Shown here piece by piece: positions 13,371 through 24,892 of a stretch of 64,000 nucleotides of DNA. The stretch is taken from NCBI GenBank assembly GCA_013407085.1, contig JACCGJ010005442.1, positions 90,603 to 154,602 on the forward strand, given 5' to 3'. Source of the DNA: Atriophallophorus winterbourni (lineage: Eukaryota; Platyhelminthes; Trematoda; Plagiorchiida; Microphallidae). The notes beneath the pieces are model-generated. The model saw only the letters and a list, made by a program, of their open reading frames with translations. It had not been told where the DNA came from and searched no databases. A program made the position numbers and the translations under genes. Every line of letters starts with the position of its first letter. Positions within the stretch are counted from its first letter, which is position 1.

Positions 13371-13413
13371 GAGTAACGTTTCATTTCTGGCACAGTAGAT
13401 TTGTCAAACCAAG
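13371..13413 (-). ncRNA. Fossil type I hammerhead, PLE family, copy 2
   Basis: Same layout as 8864-8906, with a mutated CUGACGA core (U and A changes) and stem II lost. Judged inactive. Confidence 0.5.
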
Positions 13414-13659
13414 GGTGATACTCATGACAGGGGACATTATTTAGTAGTAGTCAACATCCCACACCTTATTTTACCTTATTTGACCTATGCCATGGTTGGA
13501 TGCACTCATTGTAGGGCAAAATGATGAATGTAATGAATAACTGTGAAATGCTCTTCACTAGGTACGTACGTAGCGTTAACAGAGGCAGCGAATCTGCTTG
13601 TGGTACATATTGTATCACAAGTCATCTCTAAATAGTATATTTAACCCTTCACCTAACGT

Positions 13660-14100
13660 TGACGGTATCGGAACACTGGCACACGAATTAGCTAGACATT
13701 TGTATTATTTGTTAAAACATATATTCGGCGGCCAGCCTCGTTCATCGAAAACACATATGTCTTAGCCACACGCTCAAAGTCCGTAAGAATTCATGAAGAT
13801 GAAATTATTGTTAGCATTAATTTGAGAGATTTTGTCACCAACCACCATACAAAAAGAGTGTCCAGCAAAATATCAACGGTGTATAGGTCGGCCTGAGCAT
13901 GAACACCTCGTATTTAATGAGCAAATATGTAGACAAAAAGTTGGGATGGCAATGGGTTCTATGATAACTTCAGTAATTGCGAACATGTATATGGAGCTTT
14001 TTAAAAACATAGCCCTCAATATTAAAGGCTTTAGGTCAATATAACGGTGGCGCTTTGTTGAATACACATTCGGAATAAGGAATCAAAACGCATTTCCATA
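13660..14100 (+). pseudogene. Penelope-like RT fragment, relic 2
   Basis: The open frame at 13832-14044 encodes FNEQICRQKVGMAMGS followed by MITSVIANMYMELFKN, the motif B region of PLE reverse transcriptases. The next residues read RWRFVEYTFGI in a shifted frame, where the YVDD catalytic box should be, so the aspartates are gone. Upstream, 13660-13830 keeps the remains of the preceding RT region with frame breaks. It ends at the common AAACGCATTT point. It is non-functional, being less than a third of a PLE RT domain and lacking an endonuclease. Confidence 0.75.
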
Positions 14101-15476
14101 GTTGTTGAGATATAGATTCATTTAATGGCTGTTTCAAATGTTTCATGAAACCTTTCCGATAAATACTCATTGCTGGACACTTAAATTTTAAAACTTTGAT
14201 TTAACAGGTAATATGTTATTAATTTGCAACCACAGGAACAGCGTATTTTGAATTTTTAATAGGATATTCTACAATGAGATTTTTGCGAATGTCTCTAAGT
14301 GACATTAAATCAAATATCTCTTCATTTTGAAAAATATATGTTCATTACATTTACACACTGCACAACGCACAACGCAAATATAAGAGGTATTTTTGAACAG
14401 AACATTATCAGTTTTAATATTTTATCCTATAGTAAAATTCGAAAGCTAATATTCCAGCGATGATATGTTTCAATAATGTTAGAATGAACAGGCTACATTC
14501 TAAAGCAATATAAAATAAATCATTCCTCACAACTTCAAATCATCATTTATTATATTTCTAAATTATAAATCTATTTTAAACGATGGTAACGAGTTTTCCG
14601 AAAAACGCAAATTATGAAAAGCGTAGAGGAACTCATTCTCTATAACGGGGATGGTGGATTACATTAACTAAGGTGTGCATATATATACTTATAATCATTT
14701 TTTTAACGTGAACTGATAGTTTGTTGCAATTCAAGATTGTTATGAAGTTAGAATAATTTGTCTTATCTAAATAATTATGTTAACACCTTTGATAGTGATA
14801 GGTTAGAAAAATATCAATGATAACATAGGATTGGTTAATTTTTGATTTTCACCTGTTGGTGTGTGAATATTGTAAATTAATAAAATGTTATATTAATTCA
14901 AATTAGTTTGATGTTCATGTTTTTTTTTGAATTATATATAGCGTTTTGTAAATTTAATTTTGAAATTTAGCGTTGTGATTATGTGCATAAATAAGAAATC
15001 GAAAAGAATATTCATTGTTGTTTGGATAAAAATTAATTTTATGTCGGTTTCCGAAGTCTTAGCAAGTTTAAGAACAGAAATTCATCAGGACTTCATGCTC
15101 GTATCCTTCGCGAAATGTATGAGCAGATTTTCCGATTTCATTTAGAAAATGAACAGACTTTTAATCATTTTCTGCTTTCGGTCGAGTCATACACCAAATT
15201 TCGAATCTTTCAAAATTGTCTTCAATTTCTCGAGCATTTGCAGTTATATCGAGAGGTTCCAAATTTGAATTCGCCATTAGGAATTACTAATCGCGAGGCT
15301 AAATATGATGAATTGAATTGTATTGAATTGAATAACCAACCCAAGAATAAAAGTGAGCAGAAATCACGCTCACTCGAATCACAGTATGTATTAATCAATG
15401 TAGCTTTAACAACGAGAATTTGAAATACAGATTTATTGATTAGTATTTATTATTATATAAACAATCATCACATATA
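14101..15476. repeat. AT-rich complex repeat; no gene
   Basis: Holds the usual post-PLE segment and a core-motif copy near 14724. An open frame of 102 codons at 15115-15423 is rich in L, N and F, has no recognisable domain and is not called a gene. Confidence 0.55.
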
Positions 15477-16565
15477 ATACACCCAAAACAGGACAATTCA
15501 ATAACTTGTAACATCCTGAATGTCTCGGAGATGTACTTATAACTACCCGTCGCTAAATTATGCCTCGAAGATTATCTAAAAAATCTTTTTCAGAAAAAAT
15601 CGAAAGCTTTATGTTCTATATGAGTCCTTTACAAACATTACTAGTTTTCATATTTACACTTTATTTCTCACCAAGATTGAATAGTGTTATCATTTATTAC
15701 ACATTTATTAGTCATGTATAAAATTTTAAATGAAAAACCTGGGTTAAACACTTCATTTGCGAGTATAATTAAACAATGTCTGCTTATATATAGTAGGTTT
15801 CGTGTATTTGTTCTCTGAAAAGAAACATCCGTTTTGGAATCCTCAAAGAAATGGAATCAGAAAAAATACTGTTATTTTTTCTACAAACTTACCGTCAAAT
15901 GTAAAAACTGAACCTACATACAAAGTGCAAAATGTTGGTTTCAGTATTCAACGTTAGACATTAGTAACTAGCTTTTATTGAGTAGCACATTGCATAATAT
16001 TGGAACGTGACTTCTGAATTTATAGGTATAAGCCTATTATTGTTATGAGCATAAGCATAACCGAATAAAGGATAATATCATGATTCATGCTTTATTTAAA
16101 AACAGCGTTTATATATGCGTTGCTTAATTAAGCTTCCTGCAATGCACTCGTAAATTGTTAGCTTTTATCTGAAATATTACCGAGATATTCTATATTAGTC
16201 ACTTGTAAATCGTTGCGGTTTATTTGCATTGCTGTTACAAGCATTTCTGCCGTGTTCCCTTTCGAGCCACATAACGCTCCACGTGAATAAAACTTGGAAA
16301 TGTGCAAAATGCAGCGCTCACGATTTAGATGAAATGTTCTCGGTTTCACATCGTTTTTGTTTCTAGCAATCGCTTTTGATTTTTCAATATGCGGAAAATG
16401 ATTTCTTATATTTAGACCACAGTTCGTGTTTACAATGAATCCTTCATACATGAGAAATCCTCTAAAAGAGATCTGTTGATTAATAAATAATTCAGAATAG
16501 ATATTTAGTTGATGCTTGTGCCTCACACATTCATTTATTATTTATGTTTCAATTCTGTGTTGCAT
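15477..16565. repeat. Duplicated block B2 (near-identical to 10412-11505)
   Basis: Second copy of the 1.09-kb block. The right side continues into ordinary array sequence instead of a TA tract, so this copy probably shows the older context. Confidence 0.85.
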
Positions 16566-17094
16566 TTAATTTCGTTAAGCTCGATTCTTATAAGGCTCTT
16601 CAACGATTAAACTTCGAATATGTAATTCCATTGCGAAATAAATACATACGAAATCAGCATGTTGAAAACGCTAAGTAGAAAATATTCATAATATCTCTTT
16701 TCAAAGACTTGTTCGTGATGCTTTCAATTATATATATATATATATATATGATGGAACTGGTATTTTGTCATTAAACCATGAAAACATATCTGGTAGTGAT
16801 ACGTAGGGAAAAACTCTGTCAGTGATGTGTAGGAAACAACTCAATGATAACGCACCGCCAGGTTTTGGTTGAGCTGAAGCTGTTGGTGTTTGAATATTAC
16901 AAAATAATGAAATATTAAGAGCAGTCAAAGTCGGTTGATGTTTATTTGTTGATGGCCAATATATAAATTTATTAAAAATATTTTTTTACATTTAGCGACG
17001 TGATTATGTATATAAATATGGATTCTACACCCATTTTATGGTGTTGGGATATTAATTTCTATTATGAGGGTTTCAAGTGATTTGTATCAAACAA
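16566..17094. repeat. AT-rich complex repeat with short TA tract at 16729-16750
   Basis: Diverged array sequence with a degenerate core motif near 16768. No gene seen. Confidence 0.5.
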
Positions 17095-18700
17095 GCTAAC
17101 ATTTTTTACGTTGCAACCGTAGCAACAGCGTATTTTGAATTTTTATTGGTATATTCTGCTGTGTTAGTTTTGCAAATGTCGCTATGAAACTACGAAAGCC
17201 TAACTTTTAGCGAACTTATGTTTCACTACAATTAGATTCAATTATGTTTCAACTATATTGATTACGCTGCAATCGATATTGTTGTAGCTGTAGCACTGCC
17301 TTGAAGAAAATTACGGCAAAAATAATGTGGATATACACAATAATTGTGCTATTTTTTAATTAATTTCTACGCTGATTCCAAACGCAACTGCATGTTAAAT
17401 TCATATTTATCTGAGAAATTATTTTCTGCTCCAAAATAATGATACTGATGTAGAGAGAATAATTTCAAAATTATTTACGCACATACATATATGCATATAT
17501 TTTGCGAAGAAAATAAACAAAAATGCATGTGAATTACATGTTTTGATGTGAATTAATCTTTTATTACAATCATGATTGTTATGAAGTTGGAATAATGAGT
17601 GATATAAATAAAACCATAAAAACATAGTTGTTAGTGACACGTTTGAAAAAAATCAATGATAACGCACCGCCAATTTGTTGTTGAGTTGGGACTGTTGGTG
17701 TGAGAATATTGTAATATAATGAGGTGTTATATTATGTCAAATTCGGTTGATATTTACCTTATCGATGCCTGATATATAAATTTATTTTAAATTCATTTTT
17801 TTCAAAATTTAGCGACGTGATTATGTGCAAATATGACGCATTTTGACCATTTTACAGTTATTGTGATAATAATGTATTTAATGTCGGATTTAAGTGTTTT
17901 GGTCTAAAATGCTAATTTGCTAATTCCTTGGAACCGTAGCGAAAGCGTATTTTAAATATTTATTCTGATATAATACATTGTAATTTTTGCGAATGTCGCC
18001 ATTAAACATTGTTAGCCTAATTTCTTGCGAAGTTATGTTCAAATGAAATTAAAAGTAAGATGATCCTACTCTCTCCACCGGATGATGGCAAACATCCAGA
18101 AACCGGGGTGGTTTATAAGAAATGGGGATGTTAGCACAATAATACATTGTAATGAATTATGTTATGAACTTTATCGATGTTTTTGCAGCTGTAGCTGTTT
18201 GTTGAAGAAAACCACGGTAATCTAAACGCATTTTCGTAGTTAATTCGATAATAATTTATTTTGAGCATCTTCAAATGTTTCATCGAATTGTTTCATTATG
18301 TAATCGATGCGGGACATCTAACATAAAGTGATTTGAACTACCAGGCTAACATAGCAACTGCAGCAACTGTTAATATTAATTTTTTATATCAGATATTCTA
18401 CAGTGTAATTTTTGCGAATGTCGCTATGTAACTTGCAATCAAACATTTCTTACTATTATTAAAAATATATTCATTAATTTTACTGACTGCACAATGCAAA
18501 TTCAAAGACAAATTGATGAACAAAAAATTATCAGGATTTCAATTTCGGTTTCTGTACGAGAATTTGAAAGTTAAATTTCTAGAGAAGTTAATGGTTAACT
18601 ATAATTAGAATGATTAAAGTTGACTGTAGGGCCTAAAACGGTAAAATGATGTATTAAAAAATATTCCATTCAACTTCAAATCATCATGTATTATATTTTC
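17095..18700. repeat. Duplicated block C1 (copy of 19317-20915)
   Basis: About 1.6 kb closely matching 19317-20915 at an offset of 2210-2228 bp, with scattered substitutions and small indels. It contains a core-motif copy near 17560 and a plus-strand fossil hammerhead at 18075-18111. No coding region. Confidence 0.85.
18075..18111 (+). ncRNA. Fossil hammerhead of the 242-bp-repeat family, plus strand
   Basis: Reads CCAC, CGGAUGA (canonical U4 changed to G), UGG/CCA stem II with loop CAAACAU, GAAA, then a damaged palindrome CCGGGG and GUGG. Stem I (CCAC with GUGG) is kept. It is in the opposite orientation to the 23399-24805 array. The U4 change should abolish cleavage. Confidence 0.6.
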
Positions 18701-19316
18701 TTAAAATATAAATCTAATATAAACGATTGTAACGAATTTTACAAAAAATCACGATATGTGAAGGGTGAAAGGAAGTATGCTCAATAAGAGGTATCATTGA
18801 TCACATTGCCTAAGTTGTTCTTCACTATACTATTTCACCATGTTTAATTAGTGTCAACCTAACTTGCACGTTCATAAGTTATGTATAAAATTTGAAATGG
18901 AAAACGTATGTTAATTTTGGTGAAGAATTAAACAATGTCTGCTTACTTTGTAAGCTTGCAACTTCACTAAACTCCATGTATCCGTCGGCTAAAAATAAAC
19001 TCATTTGAAATCTCCAGCGAAATTTATTTAATAAAGAAAAGTGTTTTTTTCGACAAACTTACAGTCTTGCCTTGACACTGAACCAAGAAACAATGCGAAA
19101 AATTCTTGTTTTAAATCATTTAACGTTTAACCGTGATAACCGTTTATATTGACAATCGAGTTGCATATACCTGAATTTTGACTCAGTGTTTATTGTAAAG
19201 TTAATTGAGTTCTCAATCATGAATTGCGAATATTGCATCCAGCGAAATCAACAATAATTGCTTCAAATTTGTAGATGGTACATGTACAGAGAGCAGGAGG
19301 TATCCCGATTTATTTC
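18701..19316. other. AT-rich spacer between C1 and C2; nothing recognised
   Basis: Related to array sequence at 2620-3000 (for example the run around AAACAATGTCTGCTTA), but more diverged. No open frame of interest. Confidence 0.5.
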
Positions 19317-20915
19317 AAACAAGCTAACATTTTTTACGTTGCAACCGTAGCAACAGCGTATTTTGAATTTTTATTGGTATATTCTGCTGTGTTAGTTTTG
19401 AGAATGTCGCTATGAAACTATGAAAGCTTAACTTTTAGCGAAGTTATGTATCACTACAATTAGATTCAATTATGTTTCAACTATATCGATTACGCTGCAA
19501 TCAATGTTGTTGTAGCTGTAGCTCTGCCTTGAAGAAAATTACGGCAAAAATAATGTGGATATACACAATAATTGTGCTATTTTTTAATTAATTTCTACGC
19601 TGATTCCTAACGCAACTGCATGTTAAATTCATATTTATCTGAGAAATTATTTTCTGCTCCAAAATAATGATACTGATGTAGAGAGAATAATTTCAGAATT
19701 ATTTACGCACATACATATATGCATATATTTTGCAAAGAAAATAAGCAAAAATGCATGTGAATTACATGTTTTGATGTGAATCATGATTGTTATGAAGTTG
19801 GAATAATGAGTGATATAAATAAAACCATAAAAACATAGTTGTTAGTGACACGTTTGAAAATAATCAATGATAACGCACCGTCAGTTTGTTGTTGAGTTGG
19901 GACTGTTGGTGTGAGAATATTGTACTATAATGAGGTGTTATATTTTGTCAAATTCGGTTGATATTTACCTTATCGATGCCTGATATATAAATTTATTTTA
20001 AATTCATTTTTTCAAAATTTAGCGACGTGATTATGTGCAAAAATGACGCATTTTGACCATTTTACAGTTATTGTGATAATAATGTATTTAATGCCGGATT
20101 TAAGTGTTTTGGTCTAAAATGCTAATTTGCTAATTCCTTGGAGCCGTAGCGAAAGCGTATTTTAAATATTTATTCTGATATAATACATTGTTATTTTTGC
20201 GAATGTCGCCATGAAACATTGATAGCCTAATTTCTTGCGAAGTTATGTTCAAATAAAATTGAAAGTAAGGTGATCTTACTCTCTCCACCGGATGATGGCA
20301 AACATCCAGAAACCGGGGTGGTTTATAAGAAATGGGGATGTTAGCACAATAATACATTGTAATGAATTATGTTATGAACTTTATCGATGTTTTTGCAGCT
20401 GTAGCTGTTTGTTGAAGAAAACCACGGTAATCTAAACGCATTTTCGTAGTTAATTCGATAATAATTTATTTCGAGCGTCTTCAAATGTTTCATCGAATTG
20501 TTTCACTATGTAATCGATGTGGGCCATCTAATATAAAGTGATTTGAACTACCAGGCTAACATAGCAACTGCAGCAACTGTTAATATTAATTTTTTATATC
20601 AGATATTCTACAGTGTAATTTTTGCGAATGTCGCTATGTAACTTGCAATCAAACATTTCTTATTATTATTAAAAATATATTCATTAATTTTACTGACTGC
20701 ACCATGCAAATTCAAAGACAAATTGATGAACAAAAAATTATCAGGATTTCAATTTCGGTTTCTGTACGAGAATTTGGAAGTTAAATTTCTAGAGAAGTTA
20801 ATGGTTAACTATAATTAGAATGATTAATGTTGATTGTAGGGCCTAAAACGGTAAAATAATGTAATAAAAAATATTCCATTTAACTTCAAATCATCATGTA
20901 ATATATTTTAATCAT
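19317..20915. repeat. Duplicated block C2 (copy of 17095-18700)
   Basis: Second copy of the 1.6-kb block, including the core motif near 19788 and the fossil hammerhead at 20285-20321. The 3' end switches at about 20915 into a different register of the array. Confidence 0.85.
20285..20321 (+). ncRNA. Fossil hammerhead, duplicate of 18075-18111
   Basis: Identical in the core and stems to 18075-18111, including the U4-to-G change, so the damage predates the C1/C2 duplication. Confidence 0.6.
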
Positions 20916-21888
20916 TTTAAGTTTTGCGAAATTTGCTGAGTGATGTTCAATCAAATATTTGTTTATTCTTGAAAATCTATTCATTAATATAACTGACTGC
21001 ACATTACAAATTCAAGGTATATTGTTGAACAGAATATTATCAGGATTTTGAGTACGTATCCTATGGAAAACTTTCAAACCTTAATTTCAGGCGAAGGTTT
21101 GATTTACGGAAATTTGAATGAATAAAAGAGATTTTGAAACAAAATTTCAAAATAATACGAAATAAATTATTCCTTTCAACTTCAATTCATCACATAATGT
21201 ATTTTCAAATTATAAATTCAATTTAAACGATGTTTACCAATTTTCCGAAAACGCAAATTAGGAGATTTAAACCTTTTTTTTTAGCGTGAACTGGTATTTT
21301 GTTACAAATCAAGATTTTGTGAAGTTGCAATAATTTGTCATATTTATAAACTATGTTAACACATTTGTTAGTTTTAGTTAGGAAAAATATGTATGATAAC
21401 CCACCCTCTTCTTGAGCCGAAACTGATAGTGTGTGAAAATTGTAAAATAATGATATAAGTCAAATTCAGTTGACCTTTATGTATTTCTTGGCTTATAAAC
21501 AGAATTATGTAAATTTAATTTAAAAGTTAGCGGTGCGATTTTGTGCATAAATAAGAAATCTCAACAATTTATTTGTTGTCTCTGGGTTAACAATTTATTT
21601 TAATCGGTTTCAAATGTTTTAGCATATTCAAGAACAAAAATTTATTAGGATATAATTTTCGTATCCTACGCAAAACTTCGAAAGCCTAATTTATAGCGAA
21701 GTTATTTTTCACTAATATTGGAATGTGTAATGTTTATTTTATTCCGTAGAATTTTTAAAATCATACGATAGAAAATAATCAAATAAACTTCAAATCATCA
21801 TATAATATATTTTTAAAACATAAATTTATTTCAAACAATGTTAACGAAGGCAACAAATTTTAAGTGCGAATAATTAGAACAGCTTTTG
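20916..21888. repeat. AT-rich complex repeat; no gene
   Basis: Array sequence with a core-motif copy near 21299, closely similar to 7860-8860 and 27580-28530. Confidence 0.6.
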
Positions 21889-21930
21889 AGTAACGTCTCA
21901 TTTTTGGCATAGTAGCTTCGTCAGAACAAG
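21889..21930 (-). ncRNA. Fossil type I hammerhead, PLE family, copy 3
   Basis: Minus strand keeps UGACGAAGCUA and GACGUUA boxes. The UUGG arm and the GAAAC box each carry a change. Judged inactive. Confidence 0.5.
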
Positions 21931-22189
21931 GGTGATACTCACGACAGGGGTCATGATTAGGTAGTAGTCAACATCCCACCTCTTATTTGACCTCGGGGTG
22001 CACTTATTTGAGGGCAAAATGATAAATGTAATTAATAACTATAAAATGCTCTTCACTAGGTACGTATGTAGCGTTAAGTAGAGGTTGAGAATCTGCTTGT
22101 GGTACATATTGTATCACAAGTGTGATCTGTAAATCGTAGATTCAAACTCCCACCTAAAAATAAATCTTCAATGCAATTATCTGAGACCT

Positions 22190-22640
22190 AACGTCGACGG
22201 TATCGGATCGCTGGTGCACGATTTAGCTAGACATTTGTGTTATTCGTTAGAACATTTATTTGGCAAACAGCCTCGTTCATTAAGAACAGATATGTCATAG
22301 CAGCATGCTTAAAGTCCGTAAGAATTCATGACGATGAAATAATTGTTAGCTTGGATTTGAGTGTGTTTTTTACCTACGGCCATACAAAAAGAGTTTCCAG
22401 CAAATTATCAACGGTGTATAGGTCGGCCTAAGCAGGAACACCTCGTATTCAATGAGCAAATATGTAGACAAAAAGGAGGGATGGCAATGGGTTCTTTGAT
22501 AACTTCAGTACTTGCGAACATGTATATGGAGCTTTTTGAAAACATAGCCCTCAATATTAAAGGCTTTAAGTCAATATAACGGTGGCGCTATGTTGAATAC
22601 ACATTTGGAATAAGGAATCTAAACGCATTTTTATAGTTGC
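22190..22640 (+). pseudogene. Penelope-like RT fragment, relic 3
   Basis: The best of the array relics for RT motifs. The frame at 22237-22431 has DDEIIVSLDLSVFFTYGHTK (motif A region), and the overlapping frame at 22361-22579 has FNEQICRQKGGMAMGS and LITSVLANMYMELFEN (motif B). The two frames overlap, showing at least one frameshift. The catalytic box reads RWRYVEYTFGI, so YVDD has become YVEY. Homology stops at the common AAACGCATTT border. Confidence 0.75.
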
Positions 22641-23398
22641 TAAGATATAGATTCATTTATTGGCTGTTTCAAATGTTTCACCAAACTGTTTCGATAAATA
22701 CTCATTGCAGGACACTTAAATTTTAAAACTTTGATTTAACAGGTTAATATGTTATTAATTTGCAACCATAGGAACAGCATATTTTGAATTTTTAATAGGA
22801 TATTCTACAATGCGATTTTTGCGAACGTCTCTAAGTGACATTAAATCAAATATCTCTTCATTTTGAAAAATATATGTTCATTACATTTACACACTGCACA
22901 ACGCACAACGCAAATATAAGAGGTAATTTTGAACACAACTTTATCAGTTTTAATTTTTTATCCTATAGTAAAATTCGAAAGCTAATATTCGAGCGATGAT
23001 GTGTTTCAATAATGTTAGACTGAACAGGCTACATTTTGAAGCAATATAAAATAAATCATTCCTTACAATTTCAAATCATCATTTAATATATTTCTAAATT
23101 ATAAATCTATTTTAAACGATGGTAAAGAGTTTTCCGAAAAACGCAAATTATGAGAAGCGTAGAGGAACTCATTCTCTATAACGGGGTTGGTGGATTACAT
23201 TAACTAAGATGGGCATATATATACATATAAACATTTTTTAACGTAAACTGGTAGTTTGTTGCAATTCAAGATTGATTTGAAGTTAGAATAATTTGTCCTA
23301 TTTAAAAAATTATGTTTACACCTTTGATAGTGATACGTTAGAAAAATATCAATGATAACATACGATTAGGTAATTTTCGTTTTTCACCTGTTGGTGTG
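22641..23398. repeat. AT-rich complex repeat; no gene
   Basis: Post-PLE array segment with a core-motif copy near 23257. The hammerhead array begins abruptly at 23399 within the part of the core unit that normally reads on after TTGGTGTGT. Confidence 0.6.
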
Positions 23399-23527
23399 TT
23401 ATATAGGGTTCGTACAACGAACTACGATGTTCAGACACAGAATCACAAAGTGATTCTTGGTCAAAGCACCCAAGGCGCTTGTGGATGACCAAAGTAATGT
23501 GTTGCTCACATCCCCATCCCTTACACA

Positions 23528-23565
23528 CCACTACCGGTTTCAGGCTGTTTGCCATCGTCAGGTGG
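23528..23565 (-). ncRNA. Type I hammerhead ribozyme, array unit 1
   Basis: Minus strand in order: stem I arm CCAC, core CUGACGA (23561-23555), stem II GGC/GCC with loop AAACA and flanking U bases, GAA, palindrome ACCGGU (stem III, suited to pairing between two copies), cleavage base A at 23532, and stem I arm GUGG. All core bases are present. The weak point is the U-U pair next to the core. Confidence 0.8.
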
Positions 23566-23769
23566 AGACAGTAAGATCAGGTTCAGTGAGCCTTGAAACA
23601 GTGGATTGAAAGTAAACAAGGTTATACTTGTATGCCAACTGTTATATAGGGTTCGTACAACGAACCACGATGTTCAGACACAGAATCACAAAGTGATTCT
23701 TGGTCAAGAACTCGAGGCGCTTATGGATGACCAAAGTAATGTGTTGCTCACATCCCCATCCCTTACACA

Positions 23770-23807
23770 CCACTACCGGTTTCAGGCTGTTTGCCATCGT
23801 CAGGTGG
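23770..23807 (-). ncRNA. Type I hammerhead ribozyme, array unit 2
   Basis: Same sequence and elements as unit 1, exactly 242 bp on. Confidence 0.8.
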
Positions 23808-24011
23808 AGACAGTAAGATCAGGTTCAGTGAGCCTTGAAACAGTGGATTAAAGGTAAACAAGGTTATACTTGTATGCCAAATGTTATATAGGGTTCGTAC
23901 AACGAACCACGTTGTTCAGACACAGAATCACAAAGTGATTCTTGGTCAAGCACTCGAGGCGCTTATGGATGACCAAAGTAATGTGTTGCTCACATCCCCA
24001 TCCCTTACACA

Positions 24012-24049
24012 CCACTACCGGTTTCAGACTGTTTGCCATCGTCAGGTGT
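24012..24049 (-). ncRNA. Type I hammerhead ribozyme, array unit 3 (variant)
   Basis: Core and palindrome intact. One stem I arm reads ACAC instead of CCAC, and stem II has GUC instead of GCC, so both stems are weakened. Confidence 0.7.
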
Positions 24050-24253
24050 AGACAGTAAGATCAGGTTCAGTGAGCCTTGAAACAGTGGATTATAGGTAAA
24101 CGAGGTTATACTTGTATGCCAACTGTTATATAGGGTTCGTACAACAAACCACGATGTCCAGACACGGAATCACAAAGTGATTCTTGGTCAAGCACTCGAG
24201 GCGCTTATAGATGACCAAAGTAATGTGTTGCTCACATCCCCATCCCTTACATA

Positions 24254-24291
24254 CCACTACCGGTTTCAGGCTGTTTGCCATCGTCAGGTGG
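24254..24291 (-). ncRNA. Type I hammerhead ribozyme, array unit 4
   Basis: All elements as in unit 1. Confidence 0.8.
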
Positions 24292-24494
24292 AGACAGTGA
24301 GATCAGGTTCAGTGAGGCTTGAAACAGTGGATTGAAGGTAAACGAGGTTATACTTGTATGTTTATTGTTATATAAGGTTCGTACAACGAACCACGATGTT
24401 CAGACACGGAATCACAAAGTGATTCTTGGTCAAGCACTCGAGGCGCTTATGAATGACCAAAGTAATGTTTGCTCACATCCCCATACCTTACACA

Positions 24495-24532
24495 CCACTA
24501 CCGGTTTCAGGCTGTTTGCTATCGTCAGGTGG
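24495..24532 (-). ncRNA. Type I hammerhead ribozyme, array unit 5
   Basis: As unit 1, except one base of stem II (UAGC instead of UGGC). Confidence 0.75.
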
Positions 24533-24733
24533 AGACAGTAAGATCAGGTTCAGTGAGGCTTGAAGCAGTGGATTGAAGGTAAACGAGGTTATACTTGTAT
24601 GCTAATTGTTATATAAGGTTCGTACAACAAACCACGATGGTCGACACGGAATCACAAACGTATTCTGGTCAAGCACTCGAGGAGCTATGAATGACCAACA
24701 AGTAATGTGTTGCTCACATCCCATAACGACACA

Positions 24734-24773
24734 CCACTACCGGTTTCAGGCTGTTTGCCAATCGTAAGTGTGG
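24734..24773 (-). ncRNA. Degenerate hammerhead, array unit 6
   Basis: The core reads CUUACGAU with an extra base, and stem I is disturbed. The palindrome ACCGGU, GAA and stem II are kept. Judged inactive. This last unit carries many small indels. Confidence 0.65.
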
Positions 24774-24805
24774 AGACAGTTAGATCAGGTTCAGGAGCCT
24801 TGAAA

Positions 24806-24892
24806 CGGTATATATAATATATATATATAATATATATATATATATATAGATATATATATATATACATAAATATAAATATATATATATATGCT
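24806..24892. repeat. (TA)n microsatellite
   Basis: TA tract that cuts off the sixth hammerhead-repeat unit. Confidence 0.85.

Larger units (their letters stand above)
23399..24805 (-). repeat. Tandem array of 242-bp hammerhead-ribozyme repeats (retrozyme-like)
   Basis: Six head-to-tail units start at 23399, 23641, 23883, 24125, 24367 and 24608. The first five are 242, 242, 242, 242 and 241 bp, and the sixth is cut at a TA tract. Each unit carries a type I hammerhead on the minus strand. Each also has two perfect 7-bp hairpins with 3-nt loops: GGTTCGT-ACA-ACGAACC, and GAATCAC-AAA-GTGATTC. There is no meaningful coding capacity; open frames across the units follow the repeat register. The size, tandem layout, and short palindromic stem III match the known features of metazoan retrozymes and the schistosome hammerhead satellite. 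The transcribed strand and any circular RNA are inferred. Confidence 0.85.

Noticed and set aside
23606..23851. Similar open frames at 23606-23851 and 24332-24541
   Set aside because: They follow the register of the 242-bp non-coding repeat, differ in length between units, and have no family.
23399..24805. CRISPR-like array
   Set aside because: Units are 242 bp with no short repeat/unique spacer structure, and the genome is eukaryotic.
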